This document shows positions 52,886 through 61,997 of a stretch of 64,000 nucleotides of DNA, in pieces. The notes under the pieces were generated by a model that made no database searches, had not been told where the DNA came from, and saw only the letters and a program-made list of their open reading frames with translations. A program made the position numbers and the translations under genes. Positions within the stretch are counted from its first letter, which is position 1, and every line of letters starts with the position of its first letter. This DNA is from Hyalangium gracile (GTDB lineage: Bacteria > Myxococcota > Myxococcia > Myxococcales > Myxococcaceae), in assembly GCF_020103725.1 (NCBI RefSeq), contig NZ_JAHXBG010000007.1:248001-312000 (forward strand), read 5' to 3'.

Positions 52886-53026
52886 GGGAACCGCTGGGAA
52901 CGCCGACGGCCGGTGACTCTACCGCAGCCGCCGGGTGTACACCCAGGCGAGGCCAGTCCGAGCGAATGCTCGCGCCTCACGTCACGGTCGCGGCGACGGG
53001 GCGGTGAGCCGACAGCTCGAAAAGAC

Positions 53027-53060
53027 GAAGGGCCCGGAACCTTGCGATTCCGGGCCCTTC
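53027..53060. terminator. Intrinsic terminator of the tRNA operon
   Basis: A perfect 13-bp stem GAAGGGCCCGGAA / TTCCGGGCCCTTC with an 8-nt loop. On the minus strand, after tRNA-Asp, it is followed by GTCTTTTCG; on the plus strand by TTTTT. It can therefore work in both directions. Confidence 0.85.
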
Positions 53061-53064
53061 TTTT

Positions 53065-53141
<77 letters not shown>

Positions 53142-53148
53142 ACAACCT

Positions 53149-53220
53149 TGGGCGGAACAGGGATCGAACCTGTGACCCTCGCCTTGTAAGGGCGACGCTC
53201 TACCGCTGAGCTATCCGCCC
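53149..53220 (-). tRNA. tRNA-Val (TAC)
   Basis: 72 nt, CCA not encoded. The acceptor GGGCGGA/TCCGCCC is perfect with discriminator A. The anticodon stem TCGCC/GGCGA encloses loop CTTACAA, anticodon TAC. The T loop is TTCGATC. The short D loop gives the small total length. Confidence 0.95.
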
Positions 53221-53486
53221 TGGGCGTCCGCCGCTTGCGACAGGGCGGCCTTGTATCGACGGCTCCCGCCACTGTCAAGCCTACGTTTTAGCCGGCCCAA
53301 TCATTCCCCCGGGCCGTGCCGATGACCCTGGGTCCCGGACGACCAGTCGTGCCACCGCCTGACATTTCGGTGAAGCCCGGGCTGGTCGCGTTGACTTCAC
53401 TCCCCGAGAGGTGCTGGAAGTCTGCTCTACGGGCAAGCGCGGGCCCGCCCGCAGCGCCGAATGAGCCGCGCCGGAGCTTTGGACCC

Positions 53487-55877
53487 ATGACCCCTGCCAC
53501 TGACCTCCCCCGGGGAGCCTTCGGGCTCCTCCGGTGGCGCCCCCTCCTGTCCGCCGGCCTCGCCGCCTTCCTGGCTGCCTGCGGAGCCTCTGACCACAAC
53601 ACGTCCCTGCTCGCGGAGGAACTCGCGGACACCGGCGTACAGCAGCAAGAGGCGGTGACCTGGACGCTGGGTGCCAACTACGACGCGACGAAGGCCAACA
53701 TCGACTTCCGCGTCTACTCCTCGCGCGCCACGCGCATCGAGCTCTACATCTACAAGACGCCGTTCAACGCCGCGGAAGTGGTGAAGTACGTGATGACCAA
53801 GGACTCGGCCACGAACATCTGGTCGAAGACGGTCTCGGTCGCCACCCTGTCGAGCAGCTACGGGCTGACGGGCACCGTGTACTACGGCTACCGCGCGTGG
53901 GGCCCGAACTGGCCGTACAACTCGACCTGGACCAAGGGCTCGAGCGTCGGGTTCGTCTCGGACGTGGACTCCGCCGGCAACCGCTTCAACCCCAACAAGC
54001 TGCTGCTGGATCCCTACGCCAAGGAGATCAGCCACGATCCGAACAACGCCAACCACACCGACGGGACGGTGTTCGCCAGCGGCGCCCACCGCAACATCGA
54101 CAGCGGCCCGAAGGCGCCCAAGGGCATCGTGCTGGCCGGGGACACCCAGTCCATCGGCACCCGGCCCACGCGCGCGCTGAAGGATGACGTCATCTACGAG
54201 GTGCACGTGCGTGGCCTCACCAAGAACGACGCGAGCATCGCCGCCGCCTACCGCGGCACGTACAAGGGCGCGGGCCTGAAGGCCCCGGCGCTCGCGGCGC
54301 TCGGTGTCACCGCCGTGGAGTTCCTGCCGCTGCACGAGACGGACAACGACTCCATCGACAACGTGCTCAGCACGGCGGGGGACAACTACTGGGGCTACAT
54401 GACGCTGAACTTCTTCGCCCCGGACCGGCGCTACTCCTATGACAAGTCGGCGGGCGGCCCCACGCGCGAGTTCAAGGAGATGGTGAAGGCCTTCCACGAC
54501 AACGGCATCAAGGTCATGGTCGACGTGGTCTACAACCACACCGGCGAGGGCGGAGCGTGGAGCGGCACCGATCCGAACACCTTCAACGTCCTGAGCTTCC
54601 GCGGCCTGGACAACCCCACGTACTACAGCCTCACGTCCGACATGAAGTTCAACTGGGACAACACGGGCGTGGGCGGCAACTACAACACCTTCAACCCGAC
54701 GGCGCAGAACCTGATCATCCACTCGCTGGCGTACTGGAAGGACACGCTGGGCGTGGACGGGTTCCGGTTCGATCTGGCCTCCGTGCTCGGCAACACCTGC
54801 CAGCACGGCTGCTTCAACTACGACAAGATGAACAGCGCCACCGCGCTCAACCGCATCCTGACGGACCTGGCGCCGCGTCCTCCCGCTGGTGGCGCGGGCA
54901 CCGACTTCGTCGCCGAGCCGTGGGCCATCGGCGGCAACTCGTACCAGGTGGGCAACTTCCCGGGCATCTGGTCCGAGTGGAACGGCAAGTTCCGCGACTC
55001 GCTGCGCAAGGACCAGAACCAGATGGGGGTGGAGACCGTGACGCCGGGCGAGCTGGCCACGCGCTTCGCGGGCTCGTCGGACCTGTACGGGGATGACGGC
55101 CGCAAGCCGTACAACTCCATCAACTTCATGGTGGCGCACGACGGCCTCAGCTTGAAGGATCTCTACACCTGCAACTCGAAGGACAACCTGCAGCCGTGGC
55201 CGTACGGCCCCTCGGATGGTGGCGAGGACAACAACCACAGCTGGGACCAGGGCGGAGTGGCGGCGGACCAGCGCAAGGCGGCGCGCAATGGCATGGCGTT
55301 CCTGATGCTCAGCGCGGGCACGCCCATGTTCACCGGCGGCGACGAGTTCCTGCGCACCCAGTACTGCAACAACAACGTGTACAACCTGGACTCGGACAAG
55401 AACTGGCTGAACTACGCGCTGACCACGGACCAGACGAACTTCAAGACGTTCACCCAGCGGCTGATCGCGTTCCGCAAGGCGCACCCGGCGCTGCGGCCCG
55501 CGAACTTCTACAGCACCAACGACACCAACGGGAACGTGATGGAGCAGCACCGCTGGTTCAAGCCCGACGGCACCGTGCCGGACGCGGCCTACTTCGGCAA
55601 CGGTAACAACCACGCCCTGGCCTTCCGCGTGGACGGCACCGAGTTCGGTGACACGGCCAGCGCCATCTACGTGGCGTACAACGGCTGGTCCGGCGCGGTG
55701 AACTTCGTCCTGCCGTGGCCGGGCAACGGGAAGAGCTGGTATCGGGTGACGGATACCTGCAACTGGGCGGAGGGGCCCAACCAGGTGGCCAGCCCCGGCT
55801 CCGAGGGGCTCATCGGCGGCGAGTTCACCAACTACAGCGTGTGTGGCCGCGGCCTGCTGCTGCTGATCGCGAAGTAG
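53487..55877 (+). CDS. Secreted isoamylase-type glycogen debranching enzyme (GH13)
   Basis: 796 residues from ATG 53487. A lipoprotein-type signal (LLSAGLAAFLAACGASDH) is followed by a CBM48-like N-domain (GANYDATKANIDFRVYSSRA). GH13 regions: I VMVDVVYNHTGEGG, II GVDGFRFDLASV (nucleophile Asp), III DFVAEPWAIGGNSYQ (acid Glu) and IV INFMVAHDGLS (His-Asp). The match to Pseudomonas-type isoamylase is clear, including GGEDNNHSWDQG. It hydrolyses alpha-1,6 branches of glycogen or starch outside the cytoplasm. Lipid anchoring at the surface is inferred. Monocistronic. Confidence 0.92.
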   Translation: MTPATDLPRGAFGLLRWRPLLSAGLAAFLAACGASDHNTSLLAEELADTGVQQQEAVTWTLGANYDATKANIDFRVYSSRATRIELYIYKTPFNAAEVVKYVMTKDSATNIWSKTVSVATLSSSYGLTGTVYYGYRAWGPNWPYNSTWTKGSSVGFVSDVDSAGNRFNPNKLLLDPYAKEISHDPNNANHTDGTVFASGAHRNIDSGPKAPKGIVLAGDTQSIGTRPTRALKDDVIYEVHVRGLTKNDASIAAAYRGTYKGAGLKAPALAALGVTAVEFLPLHETDNDSIDNVLSTAGDNYWGYMTLNFFAPDRRYSYDKSAGGPTREFKEMVKAFHDNGIKVMVDVVYNHTGEGGAWSGTDPNTFNVLSFRGLDNPTYYSLTSDMKFNWDNTGVGGNYNTFNPTAQNLIIHSLAYWKDTLGVDGFRFDLASVLGNTCQHGCFNYDKMNSATALNRILTDLAPRPPAGGAGTDFVAEPWAIGGNSYQVGNFPGIWSEWNGKFRDSLRKDQNQMGVETVTPGELATRFAGSSDLYGDDGRKPYNSINFMVAHDGLSLKDLYTCNSKDNLQPWPYGPSDGGEDNNHSWDQGGVAADQRKAARNGMAFLMLSAGTPMFTGGDEFLRTQYCNNNVYNLDSDKNWLNYALTTDQTNFKTFTQRLIAFRKAHPALRPANFYSTNDTNGNVMEQHRWFKPDGTVPDAAYFGNGNNHALAFRVDGTEFGDTASAIYVAYNGWSGAVNFVLPWPGNGKSWYRVTDTCNWAEGPNQVASPGSEGLIGGEFTNYSVCGRGLLLLIAK

Positions 55878-56058
55878 GGCAGGGGTGAGGCGGCGCGGGG
55901 GCGGATGACTGCCCCCAGCGCCAGGGGCCGGGCTTGCTCCAGGGAGCGAGTCCGGCCCCGTTCATTTGCGGGGAGAAGAGGCGCGAGAGGCAGGACTTCC
56001 GCGGCGAAGTCCGGTATGGGCGGAATGACGGCGCCCGGCGGCGCCGGAGGGCTCTCCC

Positions 56059-57108
56059 ATGAACGACAGACTCCTGAAGGCGGCACGTCGCCAGCCCACC
56101 GACACCACCCCGGTGTGGCTCATGCGCCAGGCGGGCCGCTACCTGCCCGAGTACCGCGCCATCCGCGGCAACATCGCGTTCCTCGATCTGTGCAAGCACC
56201 CGGACCTGGCCGCCGAGGTGACGGTGCAGCCCATCACCCGGCTGGGCGTGGACGCGGCCATCATCTTCTCGGACATCCTCATCCCGGTGGAGGCCATGGG
56301 CATCGCCCTGGAGCTGGGAGACAAGGGGCCGCACTTCCCCAACCCGGTGCGCACCGCGGCGGACATCGAGCGGCTCGGGGTGCCGGATCCGGTGCAGGGC
56401 ACGGGCTTCGTGGCCGAGGCCATCCGCCGCACGCGCAAGGCGCTGAATGACTCGGTGCCCGTCATCGGCTTCGCGGGCGCGCCGTTCACCCTGGCCGCGT
56501 ACATGGTCGAGGGCGGCGGCTCCAAGAGCTACATCCTCATCAAGCGCCTGCTCTTCGAGCAGCCGAAGCTGGCGCACACGCTGTTCCAGAAGCTCACCGA
56601 CACGCTCATCCCGTACCTGAAGATGCAGGTGGAGGCGGGGGCGAAGATCGTCCAGATCTTCGACTCGTGGGGCGGGGAGCTGGGGGCGTACGACTTCGAG
56701 CGCTTCAGCCTCCCGTACCTCACGCGGATGGTGAAGGAGCTGCAGGCCACCGGCGTGCCCGTCATCCTCTTCGGCACGGGGATGTCCACGCACCTGCCGC
56801 TGCTCAAGCGCACGGGCGCGGACGTCATCGGCCAGGACTGGCGCATCCAGATGGATGAGGCGCGTCGCATCCTCGGGCCGGACGTGGCGGTGCAGGGCAA
56901 CCTGGATCCGCTCCACCTGTTCCTGCCGCGCGAGGAGCTGGAGGGGCGGGTGGTGGACATCCTGAACCGCGCCGGGCCGGTGGGGCACATCTTCAACCTC
57001 GGCCACGGCATCCTGCCGCCCACGGATCCGGAGGCCGCGAAGTTCATGGTGGAGGCGGTGCATCGGCACGGCATCGCGCTCCGGCAGGGGCAGGCTCCCC
57101 AGCGGTAG
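56059..57108 (+). CDS. hemE: Uroporphyrinogen decarboxylase
   Basis: 349 residues, full length. The N-terminal signature PVWLMRQAGRYLPEYRAIR is diagnostic, with the substrate-binding Asp in IIFSDILIPVEAMG, then GFAGAPFTLAAYMVEGG and a C-terminal NLGHGILPPTDPE. It decarboxylates the four acetate side chains of uroporphyrinogen III to coproporphyrinogen III in heme biosynthesis, in the cytosol. No other hem gene is adjacent. The following gene starts 93 bp later and is unrelated. Confidence 0.97.
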   Translation: MNDRLLKAARRQPTDTTPVWLMRQAGRYLPEYRAIRGNIAFLDLCKHPDLAAEVTVQPITRLGVDAAIIFSDILIPVEAMGIALELGDKGPHFPNPVRTAADIERLGVPDPVQGTGFVAEAIRRTRKALNDSVPVIGFAGAPFTLAAYMVEGGGSKSYILIKRLLFEQPKLAHTLFQKLTDTLIPYLKMQVEAGAKIVQIFDSWGGELGAYDFERFSLPYLTRMVKELQATGVPVILFGTGMSTHLPLLKRTGADVIGQDWRIQMDEARRILGPDVAVQGNLDPLHLFLPREELEGRVVDILNRAGPVGHIFNLGHGILPPTDPEAAKFMVEAVHRHGIALRQGQAPQR

Positions 57109-57200
57109 CGGCACCCGACCTCCCTCGTCCTCCCCGAAGTGTCAGAGCCAGGAAGTAGGGATGCCTGCGAGCCGGAGGTGGGGCTCGCGGGGAGGGTGGC

Positions 57201-57770
57201 GTGTCGGCGGCGGCGAGAGGGAAGGAAGCGGAGTATCGGGAGCGGGTCGCTCGGCTCGACATCGCTGGCTTGCGCAGGATGTGGGAGGTCCTGTCTGTGG
57301 GAGACAACCTTTCAGGTTGGCCTCCAGGCAGGGCCTTGGAGTACCTTGTCCTGAGGGCATTCCAGCTGGAGGGCGCCGAGGTGACGTGGCCGTATGAGGT
57401 TCGAAGGAGGGGCGTGCTCCTGGAGCAGGTCGATGGGGCCATCTACGTCGATGGAGTGACCTGCCTCATCGAGACCAAGGCTCAGTCCGAGCCCATCGAC
57501 TTCATGGCCATCTCGCGGATGAAGGCGAGGCTGATGCGGCGCCCACGCACCGTCATCGGTGCCGTGTTCAGCGTCGGGGAGTTCACGCAGGCCGCCCTGC
57601 ATCTCGTGGAGTGTCTTCCTCCCCCGGACGTCCTGCTCTGGACGGGGGATGACATTCGATGGGCTCTCGAATGGCAGGCCATGCGCGAGGGCCTGCGGCG
57701 GAAACTGCGGCACGCGATCGAGCAAGGCTTCGTGGACCTGGAACTGCCTGATCCAGGAGGAGACTCATGA
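57201..57770 (+). CDS. Restriction-endonuclease-like (PD-(D/E)xK) protein
   Basis: 189 residues. GTG 57201 has GGAGG 5 nt upstream. The fold is suggested by Glu in GRALEYLVLRAFQLEGAEVT, Asp in LLEQVDGAIYVDG and E-x-K in CLIETKAQSEPIDF. Conserved Arg/Lys follow in RMKARLMRRP. These are the core E...D...ExK residues of Mrr-like nucleases. The stop overlaps the start of the next gene by 4 nt (ATGA), so the two are translated together. The small size means no clear DNA-recognition domain is present. Nuclease activity is inferred; defence, repair and mobile-element roles are all possible. Confidence 0.7.
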   Translation: MSAAARGKEAEYRERVARLDIAGLRRMWEVLSVGDNLSGWPPGRALEYLVLRAFQLEGAEVTWPYEVRRRGVLLEQVDGAIYVDGVTCLIETKAQSEPIDFMAISRMKARLMRRPRTVIGAVFSVGEFTQAALHLVECLPPPDVLLWTGDDIRWALEWQAMREGLRRKLRHAIEQGFVDLELPDPGGDS

Positions 57771-58330
57771 CCACCTACGTCGTGACCAAGGGGCCCATCG
57801 AGCAGGCCATGGTGAAGCGGCTCCTGCGGGAACATCCCATTCTGCGGCGGCGGGACATCCAGGTTCTCGTGAGGGAGCGAAGCACGCTGACCTCCGTGGC
57901 GCGCACCATTCTGTCCACGAGACACGAGCCGGTGGCCGTGATCCTGGACACGAAGACGATGGACCCTGGCGCCATCCTGGAGCAGCGCCACCTGGCCGAG
58001 TGGCACGTGGGGGCCGCTGGCCTCCGCGAGGAGTGGGAGATCGTCCAAGGGGTTCCCGAGTTCGCGGTCCTCCTCTTCCAGGACGAGGACGCTCTGCGCT
58101 CACTGCTGCCCGTCTCTCTCTCGTTCGAGCAGCGCATCGTTGCTCGCTATGAGCCCAAGCGGGTGCTCACCGAGGTCTTTGCCCAGGCGGGCAAGCCCTA
58201 CCCCGAGGCGCTCGTCCGGCGCATCGCCCGGACCCGGCTGTCGCACCTGTGGAAACTGCCCGTTCTCCAGCCTCTCGAGCGCTTTCTGCACGGGGGCTCG
58301 CAGGCCCAGCACGCGGGCGACCCGGCCTGA
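57767..58330 (+). CDS. TOPRIM-like hypothetical protein, partner of the nuclease-like gene
   Basis: 187 residues. ATG 57767 overlaps the preceding stop and has GGAGGAG upstream. The N-terminus TTYVVTKGPIEQAMVKRLLR and the later VAVILDTKTMDPGAIL recall the conserved Glu and D-x-(D) strands of TOPRIM domains found in OLD-type nucleases and DUF4276 proteins, but the second Asp is weak (D-T-K-T). The C-terminal 70 residues are basic and helical (RRIARTRLSHLWKLPVLQPL). Not confidently assignable. Tight coupling to the nuclease-like gene suggests the two proteins act together. Confidence 0.55.
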   Translation: MTTYVVTKGPIEQAMVKRLLREHPILRRRDIQVLVRERSTLTSVARTILSTRHEPVAVILDTKTMDPGAILEQRHLAEWHVGAAGLREEWEIVQGVPEFAVLLFQDEDALRSLLPVSLSFEQRIVARYEPKRVLTEVFAQAGKPYPEALVRRIARTRLSHLWKLPVLQPLERFLHGGSQAQHAGDPA

Positions 58331-58340
58331 AGTCCGCCGG

Positions 58341-58390
58341 TTGACTCTAGAATCAATTCTCGTTGACGCGTCGCATCAAGGCTCGTTACA
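58341..58390 (+). promoter_or_regulatory. Candidate promoter/operator of fadIJ
   Basis: TTGACG (58363) with a 16-bp spacer to GTTACA (58385) is a plausible promoter. Just upstream, AGAAT-CA-ATTCT (58349-58360) is a short AT-rich palindrome of the size bound by TetR-type fatty-acid regulators. The regulator is not in the window. Confidence 0.35.
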
Positions 58391-58424
58391 AGCCACCTCA
58401 CTCGCTGTCAGGAGGGTGAGGCAC

Positions 58425-59720
58425 ATGGCACAGAACAACGGCCACCGGCGGGTGGCCATCGTCCGCGGGCTGCGGACTCCATTCGTGAAGGCGGGCAGCG
58501 TCTTCGGTGGGCTCACCGCGCTGGAACTGGGCCGGATGGTGGTTCAGGAGCTCGTTCAGCGCGCCGACCTGGACCCCAACGAGATCAACCAGGTCGTCTT
58601 CGGACAGGTCATCCCCACGCTGACCTCCCCGTCCATCGCCCGTGAGGTGGTGCTGGCCGCGGGCCTGCCCCGCAGGATCGAGGCCTTCACCGTGGCGCGC
58701 GCCTGCGCCACCTCCATCCAGGCCATGACGACGGCCGCCAACGCCATTGCGGTGGGCGAGGCGGACGTGGTCATCGCCGGTGGCACCGAGTCCATGTCGG
58801 ACGCGCCCATCTTCACCAGCCGCCCGCTGGCGCATGCGCTGGTGGCCGCCTCCAGGGCTCGGAGCCTCCCCGAGAAGCTCAAGCCCTTCCAGAAGCTCAA
58901 GGCCAAGGATCTGCTCCCGGTGCCGCCGGCCATCGCCGAGTACTCCACCGGCCAGACGATGGGCGAGAGCGCCGAGAAGATGGCCAAGGAGAACGGCATC
59001 TCCCGCGAGGAGCAGGACCGCATCGCCCTGGCCTCGCACCACAACGCCGCGCGCGCCTGGAAGGAGGGCCGCTTCGACGGCGAGGTGATGCACGTCGTCG
59101 TCCCGCCGAAGTACGAGGACGTGGCGGCCAGGGACAACATCGTCCGCGAGGACACCAGCCTGGATGCGCTCGGCCAGCTCAAGCCGGTGTTCGACCGCAA
59201 GTACGGCACCATCACCGCCGGCAACGCCTCGCCGCTCACGGACGGTGCAGCCGCCCTGCTGCTCATGAGCGAGGAGAAGGCCAAGGCGCTCGGGTATGAG
59301 CCGCTCGGTTTCCTGCGCGCCCATGCCTATGCCGCCACGGACCCGGGCGACCAGCTGCTGCAGGGCCCTGCCTACGCGGCGCCCGTGGCGCTCCAGCGCG
59401 CGGGCATGACGCTGGCGGACATCGACCTGGTGGAGATGCACGAGGCGTTCGCCGCCCAGGTGGCCAGCAACCTCCAGGCGCTCGCCTCGCCCGCCTTCGC
59501 GAAGAAGGCCGGCTGGAGCGCCCCGGTGGGCGAGGTGGACCGCGAGCGGCTCAACGTGAACGGCGGCTCCATCTCCCTCGGTCACCCCTTCGGGGCCACG
59601 GGTGCGCGCATCGTCACCCAGGCCCTCAACGAGCTGAAGCGTCGGAACAAGAACACGGTGCTGTGCACCGTCTGCGCCGCTGGCGGCCTGGGCGCCGCCG
59701 TGGTCCTGGAGCGTGCGTGA
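58425..59720 (+). CDS. fadI: 3-ketoacyl-CoA thiolase, beta subunit of the fatty acid oxidation complex
   Basis: 431 residues, ATG 58425 after AGGAGG. Thiolase motifs: catalytic Cys in VARACATSIQAMT, GGTESMSDAP, NASPLTDGAA, His in EMHEAFAAQ, NVNGGSISLGHPFGATG and the second Cys in CTVCAAGGLGAA. The 430-residue length and the RVAIVRGLRTPFVKAG start fit FadI rather than the 390-residue acetyl-CoA acetyltransferases. It cleaves 3-ketoacyl-CoA to acetyl-CoA and a shortened acyl-CoA. It overlaps fadJ by one base, forming the classic operon. Confidence 0.92.
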   Translation: MAQNNGHRRVAIVRGLRTPFVKAGSVFGGLTALELGRMVVQELVQRADLDPNEINQVVFGQVIPTLTSPSIAREVVLAAGLPRRIEAFTVARACATSIQAMTTAANAIAVGEADVVIAGGTESMSDAPIFTSRPLAHALVAASRARSLPEKLKPFQKLKAKDLLPVPPAIAEYSTGQTMGESAEKMAKENGISREEQDRIALASHHNAARAWKEGRFDGEVMHVVVPPKYEDVAARDNIVREDTSLDALGQLKPVFDRKYGTITAGNASPLTDGAAALLLMSEEKAKALGYEPLGFLRAHAYAATDPGDQLLQGPAYAAPVALQRAGMTLADIDLVEMHEAFAAQVASNLQALASPAFAKKAGWSAPVGEVDRERLNVNGGSISLGHPFGATGARIVTQALNELKRRNKNTVLCTVCAAGGLGAAVVLERA

Positions 59721-61954
59721 TGGCCATCAAACTCGAAGAGCTCGAGGCGAAGCAGGGCTTCACCTACCAGGTCGAGGAGGGCGTCGCCGTCCTCACCATC
59801 GACCAGCAGGGCGAGTCGGTGAACACGCTCTCCCCGGAGACGGGCGAGGCGTTCTCGGACCTGCTCGGCCGCGCGGAGAAGGATCCGGCCGTGCGCGCCG
59901 TGGTCTTCATCTCCGGCAAGAAGGACAACTTCGTGGCCGGGGCGAAGATCGACTTCCTGCAGACCATCAAGACGGCGGCGCAGGCCGCCGACGTCTCCCG
60001 CAAGGCCCAGGAGGGCTTCGACCGGCTGGACGCCTTCCCCAAGCCGGTGGTGGCGGCCATCCACGGCGCATGTCTCGGCGGCGGCCTGGAGTGGGCGCTG
60101 GCGTGTGACTACCGCGTGGCCACCGACAGCCCGAAGACGTCGCTCGGCCTGCCCGAGGTGCAGCTCGGCCTGCTGCCGGGCGCGGGCGGCACCCAGCGGC
60201 TCCCGGCGCTCATCGGCGTCCAGGCGGCCCTGGAGCTCATCCTCGCCGGCAAGACGGTGAAGCCCTCCAAGGCGAAGCGGCTGGGCCTGGTGGATGAGGT
60301 GGTGCCGGTGCCCATCCTTCGCTCGGTGGCCATCCAGCGCGCCCGGGAGCTGTCCGCCGGAGCGCTGAAGGTGGAGCGTCCGCACGGCCAGCGGCTCAAG
60401 GCGGTGACGGCGCAGTCGAAGAAGGGCCTGGCGGGCATGCTGCAGAGCCTCGCCAACAAGGAGATGTGGGCCGAGGTGGCGCTCGAGGCCAACCCCATCG
60501 GTCGGAAGATCCTCTTCGAGCAGGCGCGCAAGCAGCTCCTGAAGAAGACGCGCGGCAAGTACCCCGCCCCGGAGAAGGCGCTGGAGGCCATCCGCGTGGG
60601 CGTGGAGTCCGGCCGCAAGGCGGGCCTGGAGGCCGAGGCCCGGCTCTTCGGCGAGCTGGTGGTCTCCGACGTCTCCAAGCGACTGGTGGAGATCTTCTTC
60701 GCCACCACGGCGCTCAAGAAGGAGAACGGCACCTCCAACCCGACCGTGAAGCCGCGCGAGGTGAAGAAGATCGGCGTGCTCGGCGGCGGGCTCATGGGCG
60801 GCGGCATCGCCTACGTGGCCTCCACGCTCCAGGGCGTGCCGGTGCGGGTGAAGGACAAGGACGACGCGGGCGCGGGCCGCGCGCTCAAGCAGGTGCAGAG
60901 CGTGCTGGACGAGCGCGTGAAGCGGCGCTCGATGACGTGGCGCGAGGCGGCGGCGAAGCAGGCCCTGGTCACCGCTGGCACGGACTACAGCGGCTTCAAG
61001 AACGTGGACCTCGTCATCGAGGCCGTGTTCGAGGACCTGAAGCTCAAGCACCGCGTCATCGCCGAGACGGAGGCCGTCACCCGCGAGGACTGCATCTTCG
61101 CGTCCAACACCTCCAGCCTCCCCATCACCGAGCTGGCCAAGGGCAGCAAGCGGCCGGAGCAGGTGATCGGGATGCACTACTTCAGCCCCGTCCACAAGAT
61201 GCCCCTGCTGGAGATCATCACCCACCCGGGCACCGCCGAGTGGGTGACGGCCACCTGCGTGGAGGTGGGCCGCAAGCAGGGCAAGACGGTCATCGTCGTC
61301 AACGATGGGGTGGGCTTCTACACCTCGCGCATCCTCGCCCCGTACATGAACGAGGCGGCGTACCTGCTGGCCGAGGGCGCCGACATCGCCGAGCTGGACA
61401 AGGCCCTGGTGGAGTTCGGCTTCCCCGTGGGCCCCATCACCCTGCTCGACGAGGTGGGCATCGACGTGGCGCACAAGGTGGGCCCCATCATGGAGGCGGC
61501 GTTCGGCAAGCGGATGGCGGCGCCCAAGACGCTCGAGAAGATCATCGAGGACGGGCGCCTGGGCCGGAAGAATCAGAAGGGCTTCTACACCTACACCGGC
61601 AAGAAGAAGGAGGTGGACGCCTCCATCTACGCGCTGCTGCCCAACGGCCAGGAGCGCAAGCGCTTCGACCGGACCGAGATGGCCGAGCGGTGCGCCCTGC
61701 AGATGGTGAACGAGGCCATCCGCTGCCTGGGCGAGGGCATCCTGCGCAGCCCGAGGGACGGCGATGTGGGCGCCATCTTCGGCCTGGGCTTCCCCCCGTT
61801 CCTGGGCGGGCCCTTCCGCTACGCGGACAGCCTGACGCCCGCGGTGCTGCTCAAGCGGCTGGAGCACTACCAGGACAAGTACGGCGAGCGCTTCACGCCG
61901 GCGCCGTATCTGGTGGATGTGGTCAACGGAGGCAAGTCCTTCCACGAACGCTGA
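59720..61954 (+). CDS. fadJ: Enoyl-CoA hydratase / 3-hydroxyacyl-CoA dehydrogenase, alpha subunit
   Basis: 744 residues. The ATG overlaps the fadI stop (TGATG). Residues 1-190 are a crotonase domain with the oxyanion hole in FVAGAKIDFL and ACLGGGLEWALACDYRV and the catalytic Glu in LGLPEVQLGLLPGAGGTQR. From about 345 the Rossmann dehydrogenase starts: IGVLGGGLMGGGIAYVAS, His in MHYFSPVHKMPLLEII, and Asn-rich NDGVGFYTSR. The C-terminal domain has GFPPFLGGPFRYAD. It hydrates enoyl-CoA and oxidises 3-hydroxyacyl-CoA with NAD, passing product to FadI. Confidence 0.95.
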   Translation: MAIKLEELEAKQGFTYQVEEGVAVLTIDQQGESVNTLSPETGEAFSDLLGRAEKDPAVRAVVFISGKKDNFVAGAKIDFLQTIKTAAQAADVSRKAQEGFDRLDAFPKPVVAAIHGACLGGGLEWALACDYRVATDSPKTSLGLPEVQLGLLPGAGGTQRLPALIGVQAALELILAGKTVKPSKAKRLGLVDEVVPVPILRSVAIQRARELSAGALKVERPHGQRLKAVTAQSKKGLAGMLQSLANKEMWAEVALEANPIGRKILFEQARKQLLKKTRGKYPAPEKALEAIRVGVESGRKAGLEAEARLFGELVVSDVSKRLVEIFFATTALKKENGTSNPTVKPREVKKIGVLGGGLMGGGIAYVASTLQGVPVRVKDKDDAGAGRALKQVQSVLDERVKRRSMTWREAAAKQALVTAGTDYSGFKNVDLVIEAVFEDLKLKHRVIAETEAVTREDCIFASNTSSLPITELAKGSKRPEQVIGMHYFSPVHKMPLLEIITHPGTAEWVTATCVEVGRKQGKTVIVVNDGVGFYTSRILAPYMNEAAYLLAEGADIAELDKALVEFGFPVGPITLLDEVGIDVAHKVGPIMEAAFGKRMAAPKTLEKIIEDGRLGRKNQKGFYTYTGKKKEVDASIYALLPNGQERKRFDRTEMAERCALQMVNEAIRCLGEGILRSPRDGDVGAIFGLGFPPFLGGPFRYADSLTPAVLLKRLEHYQDKYGERFTPAPYLVDVVNGGKSFHER

Positions 61955-61997
61955 GCCGACTTGACCCTGGAGCGGTTCTGGACGAAGTCCCACCGCC

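Noticed and set aside
53427-55613. Very long minus-strand open frame opposite the isoamylase
   Set aside because: It is Val/Arg/His-rich antisense shadow with no signal, motif or ribosome-binding site, caused by high third-position GC. The plus-strand GH13 motifs are unambiguous.
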